Source of the DNA: Bacteroidota bacterium
GTDB taxonomy: Bacteria; Bacteroidota; Rhodothermia; Rhodothermales; UBA10348
Direction: 5' to 3'
Assembly: GCA_004356385.1 (NCBI GenBank)
Contig: SMXL01000002.1
Location: 1 to 6,441, forward strand
Length of the DNA stretch: 6,441 bases
The position numbers were made by a program, and so were the translations under genes. Shown here piece by piece: positions 1 to 5,710 of this stretch. The notes under the pieces were generated by a model. The model saw only the letters and a list, made by a program, of their open reading frames with translations. It was not told the origin of the DNA and did no database searches. Every line of letters starts with the position of its first letter. The stretch's first letter is position 1.

Positions 1-301
1 ATCGCCCGATCACCGATGTAGCTACGAGCTCGATCGATTGTGCGGGGAATGTTCGATCGAGGGATTTGACTTGGGGTACGTAACCAATCTTGAGGTCTCT
101 TCGGTTAAGATCGACATTTCCGAGTTCAAGTGAACCAGAAGTTGGTGAAATGAGTCCAAGAATAGACTTCAGAAGCGTGGACTTTCCACCTCCGTTTGGT
201 CCCAAGACAGCCAGAAAATTGCCCTGGTCAACCTTAAAACAAATATCCTGTAGGGCAGTGCGGTCCCCTAACCGCACGGTGAGGTTTTTCGCGGCGATCA
301 T
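1..301 (-). CDS. Metal ABC transporter ATP-binding protein (ZnuC/MntB-like), N-terminal part, cut by left window edge
   Basis: This is the cytoplasmic ATPase that would power uptake of a metal ion (Zn, Mn or Fe class) bound by the neighbouring substrate-binding protein. About 100 codons are visible from the ATG at 301; the rest lies beyond the left edge. The Walker A motif GPNGGGKST sits at residues 34-42 and the Q-loop region is IGYVPQ near residue 75, followed by KSLDRTFP. The pattern IGYVPQ-x-x-SLDR-x-FP is characteristic of the zinc/manganese ABC ATPase family rather than of other importers. The signature motif, Walker B and H-loop are not visible. The start codon overlaps the stop codon of the binding-protein gene as ATGA, which suggests translational coupling in one operon. 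The membrane permease gene is expected just outside the window. The family call is solid; the metal cannot be read from this fragment. Confidence 0.9.
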   Translation of the reverse strand, partial: MIAAKNLTVRLGDRTALQDICFKVDQGNFLAVLGPNGGGKSTLLKSILGLISPTSGSLELGNVDLNRRDLKIGYVPQVKSLDRTFPAQSIELVATSVIGR

Positions 302-1200
302 TCGGCAGTAGTGAGCATCTCACTCAGTAAATGTGCATTCTGAATGAGCAAACTTGAATACGAGTCGGTACTGGAGTCTCCAATCGGATCTAGATAAACG
401 ATCGGAAGGCCAGATTCTGATTGAAAAAGACGAGCCGTTATGTCGGGCAACCGAACCTGAGCAACAATGCCTCCACTTGGTGATTCCAATTCATTTTTCA
501 GCATTCTTACTATTCTCGACGGCGGAGGCTCTTGACCCGGAATGGGTTCGAGTGATCCGGCAGATTTGATTCTATATCGACGTAGAAAGTAATCGAAAAA
601 CGGTTGGGTCGTGTAGACACTGAATCCGGACAAATCATGCGTTATGGCTCGCAGTTTTTCGTCGAGTGATTCCAGTTTCTCTTGGAACCGCCTGGCATTC
701 TGCAAAAAATCATTGCATCGGCTCGGTTCATTTTTACACAGCTCATTTGCTATCGGTTCGCAGAGTTTAGAAACGATTACTGGATCGACCCAAAAATGCG
801 GATTTCGTACTTCGTCGGAATAGATCCAATCATTTTGACTAAGATGATCGGCGAGATAAATTGGATTCAAATCTGACATCTCGGAGACCCATCCGTCCAG
901 TTCAGGTGCGCCTAGAATGACCATTCTTGCTTGATGCATTCTCACTGCATCTGACGGCTTCGGGTGAAAAGCATGCGGCGATTGGTTGTCGCCAACGAGT
1001 GCCAGCACCTGATTTGGTTCGCCAATAATCTCGTTAAGAATTAACTCGAATACCCGCAGCGACGTACCGACCCTGATCGATTTGGTTTGCTCAGAGTCTG
1101 GGGAGGCGCAATTCAGTTGTGCAATTGATATCAGGATGACGGCAAGGCCGATAGCGGTAAGAACGGACCATCTCGAGGATGTTAGATTCGGATTATTCAT
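298..1200 (-). CDS. Metal ABC transporter substrate-binding protein, ZnuA/TroA family, with an altered metal site
   Basis: A 300-residue cluster A-I type (ZnuA/TroA/PsaA) solute-binding protein that should capture a divalent metal outside the cytoplasmic membrane. Residues 11-27 form a hydrophobic export segment after R10. C31 follows as QLNC, a poor match to the lipobox, so lipid anchoring is likely but unproven. Family motifs are SPHAFHPKPSD (H76, H79), HFWVDP (first His H135) and YLDPIG (D271), matching three of the four usual ligands. Where the family has His or Glu in a motif like HdAygYF or sEgaFkYF, this protein reads TTQPFFDYF, placing Q199 at the ligand position. GQEPPPSRI (222-230) matches the family's hinge-side segment. 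Three extra cysteines lie at 147, 155 and 162. There is no long His-rich loop. An in-frame TGA 18 bases upstream makes the ATG the first start; no clear Shine-Dalgarno is visible. The ATPase gene overlaps the 3' end. Metal specificity is unresolved. Confidence 0.88.
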   Translation of the reverse strand: MNNPNLTSSRWSVLTAIGLAVILISIAQLNCASPDSEQTKSIRVGTSLRVFELILNEIIGEPNQVLALVGDNQSPHAFHPKPSDAVRMHQARMVILGAPELDGWVSEMSDLNPIYLADHLSQNDWIYSDEVRNPHFWVDPVIVSKLCEPIANELCKNEPSRCNDFLQNARRFQEKLESLDEKLRAITHDLSGFSVYTTQPFFDYFLRRYRIKSAGSLEPIPGQEPPPSRIVRMLKNELESPSGGIVAQVRLPDITARLFQSESGLPIVYLDPIGDSSTDSYSSLLIQNAHLLSEMLTTAE

Positions 1201-1238
1201 GTAGACGGGCGCAAGGATTCATGGGCGAATTTGAAGAT

Positions 1239-2213
1239 CTACAGCTCGTTGGCTATTCGCGCGGCTGTTTCGGAGAACGGTCGAAATGAACATCCAAGAT
1301 CACGAATCGCCTTTTCGTTCGAGTAGCAGTACGTCATCGAAGACATTCTCGCCGCTTCACGCGTAATGAGAGGACGTGTACGAGTCAAGAGACCGACCAG
1401 CTCGAACATCCAAGAGATGCCCATCATCAACGTGGGAGAGGCCGTCCGTCTGGGAGGTACTACACCGAGAGCATCTGCCAGGGTCTCGATGATACCGGAC
1501 CAGGAGAGGTTTTCTCCGGTCAACAAATATCGCTCTCCCGTCTGTCCTGTTTCCATTGCGCGAATGAGTCCGTCGACTACATCCAGGACATCCACCACGT
1601 TGGTAGCGCCCTGTGGGACAAGCGGGATCCTCCGTTTCCTAACATTCTCCACGAGAAGCATCGTATTCTCTCCGGATCGACCAATTCCCATGATTAACGA
1701 GGGATTGACAATGACCGCGTTGAGGCCTTCCGCGATCCCGCGCTGGACTTCCAGCTCAGACCGATACTTCGATTCACCGTAGTCCGATTCATAGGAAGAC
1801 TCTCTCCATTCTGCTGATTCGTCCAGGCAATCTCGAGATCCTGGGTTTCGGCCCAGCGCTGCAATACTGGACGTCTGGACAAATCGTTCTACGCCGGCAT
1901 CCAGCGCAGCGTCGATCATATTTGCCGTACCTCCAACGTTAATATCCAAGAACGTTTTCCTGCTGGTCCGTCCGTCAAATCCAACGGTTGCCGCACAGTG
2001 ATAGACCCGTGTCACTCCGTGGACTGCTTCGTCGAGGCTTTCTCGGTCACAGACGTCAGCGGTAACCCATTCGAGCTGACCCTCAATTTCGTCGAGAAGA
2101 TCAAGCTTCGAGTACTCTCGCCTGACTGCTCGTACCTGAGCCCCCTCCTTAACCAGGCGGCGCGTGAGTGTCGCGCCGAGGAATCCAGTCGCACCCGTTA
2201 CGAGAGTTATCAT
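1239..2213 (-). CDS. NAD(P)-dependent epimerase/reductase, extended SDR family (dihydroflavonol reductase/HpnA-like)
   Basis: A 324-residue cytosolic extended short-chain dehydrogenase/reductase. The N-terminal Rossmann motif TGATGFLG has the glycines at 7, 10 and 13; R31/R32 after the second strand could favour NADP. D53 in TADVCD fits the adenine-contact acidic position. The catalytic triad is visible as S115/S116 in VQTSSIAALG and Y145-x3-K149 in YGESK, and NPS at 170-172 follows as usual. The C-terminal part (RPLITREAARM, then a YSNEKAIRDLGCSFRPF segment) resembles dihydroflavonol-4-reductase and hopanoid-associated epimerase relatives, in which this region closes over the substrate. Length is normal. 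The exact substrate cannot be inferred: nucleotide-sugar, sterol-like or aldehyde/ketone substrates all occur in the family. The ATG directly abuts the stop of the biotin-carrier gene, with a GAGGAA ribosome site inside that gene. The metal-binding-protein gene follows after 38 bases. Confidence 0.88.
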   Translation of the reverse strand: MITLVTGATGFLGATLTRRLVKEGAQVRAVRREYSKLDLLDEIEGQLEWVTADVCDRESLDEAVHGVTRVYHCAATVGFDGRTSRKTFLDINVGGTANMIDAALDAGVERFVQTSSIAALGRNPGSRDCLDESAEWRESSYESDYGESKYRSELEVQRGIAEGLNAVIVNPSLIMGIGRSGENTMLLVENVRKRRIPLVPQGATNVVDVLDVVDGLIRAMETGQTGERYLLTGENLSWSGIIETLADALGVVPPRRTASPTLMMGISWMFELVGLLTRTRPLITREAARMSSMTYCYSNEKAIRDLGCSFRPFSETAARIANEL

Positions 2214-2732
2214 TCAGACGGCTTCCTCAGGTGCCAGCTCTACGAGTAGATCATTTTTCGCGACCGCCTGGCCCGCTTTCACATGAACGGCAGAAACGAC
2301 GCCACTGCCCGTTGCTCTGATTTCGTTTTCCATCTTCATGGCTTCCAGGACGAGCAGCGGATCTTTTTTCGCAACAACGGTTCCTGGCTCCACAAACAAT
2401 TTTAAAACGAGGCCTGGCATGGGTGCGGTCACGAATCTTTCGTGGTCGTCCCGAGCTTCAGAAATACCGTACTTTTCGAGGAGTTGGAGGCGATGATCTA
2501 CTACGTGGAAAGCGTAGACTTCGTCTCCGATCGTGAAGTTCAAACGGTTAGGATCCGATTGGTCCACTACCGCTGAAATACTTTTCCCTTCATGCAGGAT
2601 TGAAAACAAACCATCTCGGATATGCACCACTGAGAACGTCGCTCCCGCCACTGCGGGTTCCAGTTCATAGGATCTGTCTTCAATGTCGATTCGTACTTTT
2701 CTGGTCGTCATACGGTTGTTTGGCTCGGACAT
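2214..2732 (-). CDS. Biotin carboxyl carrier protein of an acyl-CoA or pyruvate-type carboxylase, stand-alone subunit
   Basis: A 172-residue biotin/lipoyl-attachment protein that would carry carboxybiotin between a biotin carboxylase and a carboxyltransferase subunit. The C-terminal domain has APMPGLVL, then LLVLEAMKMENEI, with the biotinylated lysine at K133 of this start, and ends with the GSGVVSAVHVKAGQAV half-barrel repeat. The upstream part, with KVRIDIEDRSYELE and the EVYAFHVVDHRLQLLEKYGI stretch, matches the N-terminal domain of FCB-group carriers of propionyl/acetyl-CoA carboxylase. The longest reading frame begins at a TTG at 2777; I chose the ATG at 2732 because the extra 15 residues have no family counterpart and would leave only 20 bases to aat. 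A second ATG at 2711 (165 residues) is also possible. No carboxylase or transferase gene is visible nearby, so the partner enzyme is encoded elsewhere. It appears to be the first gene of the leftward operon. Confidence 0.87.
   Translation of the reverse strand: MSEPNNRMTTRKVRIDIEDRSYELEPAVAGATFSVVHIRDGLFSILHEGKSISAVVDQSDPNRLNFTIGDEVYAFHVVDHRLQLLEKYGISEARDDHERFVTAPMPGLVLKLFVEPGTVVAKKDPLLVLEAMKMENEIRATGSGVVSAVHVKAGQAVAKNDLLVELAPEEAV
2223..2228 (-). promoter_or_regulatory. Ribosome binding site for the SDR gene, inside the biotin-carrier coding region
   Basis: On the minus strand this reads GAGGAA, nine bases before the ATG at 2213. It lies within the last codons of the biotin-carrier gene, whose TGA abuts the ATG with no gap. 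This supports the ATG at 2213 as the start and suggests coupled translation of the two genes. Confidence 0.6.
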
Positions 2733-2797
2733 ACGAACTACACTTCTCACGCTTTCGGAATTGATTTTAAGTTGCAAAAGATACGAATAGGTAGGAC
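2733..2797. promoter_or_regulatory. Divergent intergenic region between the leftward operon and aat
   Basis: These 65 bases separate two head-to-head genes, so the promoters for both directions should lie here or reach into the gene starts. The region is AT-rich around 2761-2790. On the minus strand TATCTTTTG (2775-2783) is one base off the Bacteroidota-type minus-7 pattern TAnnTTTG, but I find no convincing upstream element at the right distance. On the plus strand TTGATT (2761-2766) and TACGAA (2782-2787) have too short a spacer for a good sigma-70 promoter. The regulatory role follows from gene layout, not from a clear motif. Confidence 0.4.
2789..2796 (+). promoter_or_regulatory. Ribosome binding site for aat
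   Basis: AGGTAGGA lies just upstream of the ATG at 2798; its first AGG has a normal spacing of about six bases. An in-frame TAG at 2792-2794 excludes any more upstream start, so the site and the stop together fix the aat start. Confidence 0.6.
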
Positions 2798-3382
2798 ATG
2801 GAGCCGAGCCTGAACCCAGAGCAGCTGCTTGGCGCGTACATAGCCGGTTGTTTTCCTATGGCTGATCCTGACGATCAAAATCAGATTGCATGGTATGCTC
2901 CGGATCCGCGAGCCGTGCTTCCACTTCTCGAGTTCAGAACACCTCGAAGCCTGAGGGCAAGAATCCGTAAAGGCGATTATCGGATCACAAGTGACCGGGC
3001 GTTTGATCGAGTTATCCGCTCGTGCGCTGAGCGAGAGGAGACATGGATATCAGAAAAGCTGATCGAGGCGTACAGTGAACTTCACAGGCTCGGATTTGCC
3101 CACAGTATTGAAACCTGGGAGGCAGATGAACTTGTGGGAGGGCTTTACGGCGTCTCCATCAGAGGTCTTTTTTGCGGCGAATCGATGTTTTCCAATCGAA
3201 CAGATGCCTCAAAAGTAGCTATGGTTTATTTGGTTGAGAAATTGATCAACCAAGGGTGTGTTTTGTTGGATATCCAGTTCATGACCGAGCATTTGCGACA
3301 GTTCGGAGCTGTGGAAATTTCTAAGGCGGCGTATGAGAGGCAGCTTCTTAGAGCTTTAGAAATCAGTACAACATGGATGTAG
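2798..3382 (+). CDS. aat: Leucyl/phenylalanyl-tRNA--protein transferase
   Basis: A 194-residue cytosolic enzyme that transfers Leu or Phe from aminoacyl-tRNA to proteins with N-terminal Arg or Lys, marking them for ClpS/ClpAP-type degradation. Family blocks appear in order: GCFPMAD (17-23), IAWYAPDPRAVLP (30-42), ETWISEKLIEAYSELHRLG (81-99), AHSIETW (101-107), ELVGGLYGVS (111-120), FCGESMFS (125-132) and LLDIQFMTEH (156-165). E128 and D158 correspond to conserved active-site acidic residues of the E. coli enzyme, and ASK at 137-139 is also kept. Compared with the roughly 234-residue E. coli protein it lacks about 30 N-terminal residues and a C-terminal tail. This is natural: an in-frame stop lies directly before the ATG, and shorter family members are common outside enterobacteria. 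pfkA follows after 90 bases on the same strand. Confidence 0.95.
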   Translation: MEPSLNPEQLLGAYIAGCFPMADPDDQNQIAWYAPDPRAVLPLLEFRTPRSLRARIRKGDYRITSDRAFDRVIRSCAEREETWISEKLIEAYSELHRLGFAHSIETWEADELVGGLYGVSIRGLFCGESMFSNRTDASKVAMVYLVEKLINQGCVLLDIQFMTEHLRQFGAVEISKAAYERQLLRALEISTTWM

Positions 3383-3412
3383 TACATTGGATGGTCCCTT
3401 TAAACCCGAATT

Positions 3413-3428
3413 GAGTTTAATTTAACTC
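3413..3428. repeat. Short inverted repeat upstream of pfkA
   Basis: GAGTT and AACTC form 5-base arms around a 6-base AT-rich centre, about 45 bases before the pfkA start in the 90-base aat-pfkA gap. It could be a small operator or lie near a promoter, but such a repeat can arise by chance. It has no T-run and is not a convincing terminator. Confidence 0.2.
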
Positions 3429-3472
3429 CGCGAAATGGTATTAGCGGATGCGAATCCAGAGATGAGTGAAAC

Positions 3473-4444
3473 ATGACAATCGGAGTCTTTACAAGTGGAG
3501 GAGATGCTCCCGGGATGAATGCATGCATTCGTTCGATTGTTCGAACTGCGTGTCTCAGTGGACATGCGACGCTGGGCATTCTCCGCGGATACGAAGGAAT
3601 GATCGACGGCGACGTCGTTGAGCTGGTCAGCCACTCGGTCTCGAGCATCATACAGAAGGGTGGGACGATTCTTAAATCAGCAAGATCAGATCGATTTCTG
3701 ACCGTCGAAGGAAGGCGGCTCGCAGCCGACCAAATCCGTGAAGCTGGTATCGATGGCCTCGTTGCCATCGGAGGAGACGGCACTCTGGCCGGGGCTTCCG
3801 CTTTCTATGAAGAGCATGGTATTCCATGTGTCGCTTGCCCGGGCACAATAGACAACGACCTCTTTGGAACGGATGAGACCATCGGATTTGATACAGCTAT
3901 AAACACCGCATTGGCGAGCATCGATCGAATTCGGGATACGGCAGACGCTCATAACAGATTGTTTCTCATTGAAGTAATGGGAAGGGATGCTGGTTTTATC
4001 GCGGCACATAGTGGATTGGCAGGCGGTGCAGAAATGGTTTTGATTCCTGAAACCGACTCAAATATTGCCGATGTCAAGACTCGTATACACAAGCTGATGA
4101 CGGAGCACCGTCGCTCTTCAATTGTCGTCGTCGCGGAAGGAGATGAACTCGGGGGAGCCGGAGATATCGCGGACGTACTAAGAGCCGACGACCAGTTTAA
4201 GGACATCGAACTGCGCGTGTGCGTTCTCGGACATACTCAACGAGGGGGGTCGCCCACAGCGCGCGACCGCGTGCTCGCCAGTCGACTTGGGAAACATGCC
4301 GTAGAGGCGCTTATAAATGGTGAGTTCAGTGTCATGGCCGGCGTTGTCAACAATGAGCTGGTCCTGACTCCGTTCGATGTGATTCGGTCGCAGAAAAAAA
4401 ATATCAATTATGAAATCATCGAACTAAGTGAAATGATCAGCTAA
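3473..4444 (+). CDS. pfkA: ATP-dependent 6-phosphofructokinase
   Basis: A 323-residue cytosolic glycolytic enzyme converting fructose 6-phosphate and ATP to fructose 1,6-bisphosphate; length matches bacterial PfkA (about 320). Motifs: TSGGDAPGMN (7-16), GGDGT (100-104), PGTIDND (123-129) with the catalytic Asp D127, R162, MGR (169-171), AEG with E222, and GHTQRGGSP (253-261). Glycines at 103 and 124, the positions that are Asp and Lys in pyrophosphate-dependent enzymes, point to ATP as donor. The allosteric pocket is only partly kept by ungapped comparison with E. coli PfkA: R20, R24, R154, E187 and a basic R213 are present, but E. coli R54, the basic residue at 211 and H215 correspond here to S53, E211 and S215. 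An in-frame TGA two codons upstream makes ATG 3473 the first start; the GAGATGAG upstream is a weak ribosome site. menG follows after 40 bases, so the two are likely co-transcribed. Confidence 0.96.
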   Translation: MTIGVFTSGGDAPGMNACIRSIVRTACLSGHATLGILRGYEGMIDGDVVELVSHSVSSIIQKGGTILKSARSDRFLTVEGRRLAADQIREAGIDGLVAIGGDGTLAGASAFYEEHGIPCVACPGTIDNDLFGTDETIGFDTAINTALASIDRIRDTADAHNRLFLIEVMGRDAGFIAAHSGLAGGAEMVLIPETDSNIADVKTRIHKLMTEHRRSSIVVVAEGDELGGAGDIADVLRADDQFKDIELRVCVLGHTQRGGSPTARDRVLASRLGKHAVEALINGEFSVMAGVVNNELVLTPFDVIRSQKKNINYEIIELSEMIS

Positions 4445-4484
4445 CGTACATGTTCAACCATAAATACGCGGGATCAATCATTTA

Positions 4485-5222
4485 ATGGTACAGCCAGCCG
4501 TTCCAGTCGAGGAGGGGAAAAAGGAGTTCGTTCATAAAATGTTCGACAAAATCGCTCCCCGATACGATCTTCTAAATCGCGTACTTAGTGGGGGGATCGA
4601 TCAGAGTTGGCGTCGAAAGACCGTGAGTATGCTCGCTGCAGACCATCCGAAAAGAATTCTCGACATTGCCACAGGAACGGCAGATCTTGCGATCATGACG
4701 GCGAAATTGAAGCCAGTCAGCATCATCGGGATAGATATCGCCGAAGAAATGCTTGAGATCGGAAGACGAAAAATCCGTCGAAAAGGACTCGACGATACGA
4801 TCGAACTAAGAGTCGGAGACGCTGAAGATCTTCCCTTCCAGGACGCTGAATTTGACGCGGTTCTCGTTGCGTTTGGTGTTAGAAATTTCGAGAATCTGGG
4901 GTTGGGACTATCCGAGATGGGCCGCGTCCTGAAGCCAGGGGGTAGGCTTCTTATCCTTGAATTTAGCCGTCCAACAGTAGTCCCGATCAAACAGCTTTAC
5001 TCCTTTTACGGGAGGTACATTCTCCCACGAATCGGGAAAATGGTCTCCGGAGATGACGAAGCCTATTCGTATTTACCCGAGTCTATCGAAGGATTTCCTG
5101 AGAGGGGGGATTTTCTGGAGTTAATGGATCGGGTCGGATTCGCAGACTCGACGGTCACCTCTTTGACGTTTGGGATCGCGGCGATTTACTCGGCTCGAGC
5201 AGGCCAATCAGGTCGGGATTAA
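4485..5222 (+). CDS. menG: Demethylmenaquinone methyltransferase (MenG/UbiE family)
   Basis: A 245-residue class I SAM-dependent methyltransferase acting at the membrane surface on a prenylated quinone precursor, giving menaquinone (and, in organisms that make it, acting in ubiquinone synthesis). The family signature FDKIAPRYDLLNRVLSGG spans 20-37. SAM-binding motif I is LDIATGTADLA (59-69), the acidic residue ending strand 2 is D84, GDAEDLPF spans 111-118, and FGVRNF (130-135) is a hallmark of the UbiE/MenG family. A second hallmark, SGDDEAYSYLPESIEGFP, lies at 188-205. I prefer menG because menaquinone is the usual quinone in the suspected FCB group, but sequence alone cannot exclude dual UbiE function. 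There is no strong ribosome site before the ATG. Its TAA overlaps, on the opposite strand, the stop of the HATPase kinase gene. Confidence 0.93.
   Translation: MVQPAVPVEEGKKEFVHKMFDKIAPRYDLLNRVLSGGIDQSWRRKTVSMLAADHPKRILDIATGTADLAIMTAKLKPVSIIGIDIAEEMLEIGRRKIRRKGLDDTIELRVGDAEDLPFQDAEFDAVLVAFGVRNFENLGLGLSEMGRVLKPGGRLLILEFSRPTVVPIKQLYSFYGRYILPRIGKMVSGDDEAYSYLPESIEGFPERGDFLELMDRVGFADSTVTSLTFGIAAIYSARAGQSGRD
5219..5222. other. Tail-to-tail overlap of the menG and anti-sigma kinase stop codons
   Basis: The palindrome TTAA supplies TAA to menG on the plus strand and TAA to the kinase gene on the minus strand. There is therefore no intergenic space for a dedicated terminator between the two convergent transcripts, and I see no hairpin with a T-run nearby. 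Confidence 0.9.
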
Positions 5223-5647
5223 TCCGACTCAGGAAGATATTTTACGAGGCAGCATTCGTTCACGCCTCCCTTTGTCTTGTACTCGACCCGATCCATCAAG
5301 CGATTCATGATGTGGACACCTAATCCTCCAGATTTTCGAGACTTGGCAAATTCGATCAGATTGGGTTCGGCATACGTTTCCGGATTGAATGCTCTACCTC
5401 TGTCACGAATTCGAACGGTGAGTTTATCGCTTGAAAGAATGACAGCGATATCAATAGCGTGCTCACCTTCACCGTTGTAGGCGTGCTTGATGACATTCGT
5501 GCACGCCTCATCTACAGCAATTTTAAGTTGCTCTACATCCCTTTCCGAGAATCCAGCCAACTGAGCCTTCTTGGCAACGAACTGACGCACATCTTCCAGG
5601 TAGCGTGTCGAACTAGGGATCGTCAGTGTGTGTGTATCAGGAGCCAA
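5219..5647 (-). CDS. Anti-sigma regulatory factor, RsbW/SpoIIAB-type serine kinase (HATPase_c)
   Basis: A 142-residue cytosolic GHKL-fold protein expected to phosphorylate the serine of the STAS antagonist and, when free, to bind and inhibit a target such as a sigma factor. The N-box is VDEACTNVIKHAY (45-57) with E47 and N51; the G1 box is IRDRGRAFNPE (80-90) with D82, G84 and the anti-sigma-type F87; the glycine-rich G2 loop is KSGGLGVHIMNRLMD (105-119). There is no sensor, HisKA or membrane segment, so it is not a histidine kinase. The start is a TTG; the only nearby alternatives are an ATT one codon upstream, and an in-frame TAG lies further up. A family-like N-terminus (LTIPSSTRYLEDVRQFV) supports the TTG. 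No Shine-Dalgarno is visible. It is the last gene of the module, 63 bases after the STAS gene. The specific target is unknown. Confidence 0.9.
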   Translation of the reverse strand: MAPDTHTLTIPSSTRYLEDVRQFVAKKAQLAGFSERDVEQLKIAVDEACTNVIKHAYNGEGEHAIDIAVILSSDKLTVRIRDRGRAFNPETYAEPNLIEFAKSRKSGGLGVHIMNRLMDRVEYKTKGGVNECCLVKYLPESD

Positions 5648-5710
5648 AATGGTCGATGTCTTAACGAAACTCTATGGCGTGTCAGTCAACAAGATTCGAA
5701 TGTGTAATTG

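Noticed and set aside
31..60. Two copies of CGATCGA in the ABC ATPase gene
   Set aside because: They fall in different coding contexts inside conserved codons and there is no further copy arrangement; chance repeats.
1366..1782. Plus-strand open frame of 138 codons opposite the SDR gene
   Set aside because: It lies wholly antisense to a gene with clear SDR motifs, has no recognisable domain, and is explained by the codon pattern of the real gene.
2733..2777. Extension of the biotin carrier to a TTG at 2777
   Set aside because: The extra residues do not resemble the family N-terminus, TTG is a rarer start, and an ATG at 2732 fits the expected length better.
3400..3783. Minus-strand open frame of 127 codons across the aat-pfkA gap and the pfkA start
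   Set aside because: Most of it is the antisense of conserved PfkA codons; its composition (rich in Ser, Pro and Arg) is typical of a shadow frame and there is no family resemblance.
4601..4990. Minus-strand open frame of 129 codons opposite menG
   Set aside because: Fully antisense to conserved methyltransferase motifs, low-complexity Ser/Arg/Ile composition and no ribosome site.
5626..5635. GT/AC dinucleotide run just after the kinase start codon, possible phase-variation repeat
   Set aside because: Only five units, too short to be confidently slippage-prone, and it encodes an ordinary Thr-His-Thr stretch.
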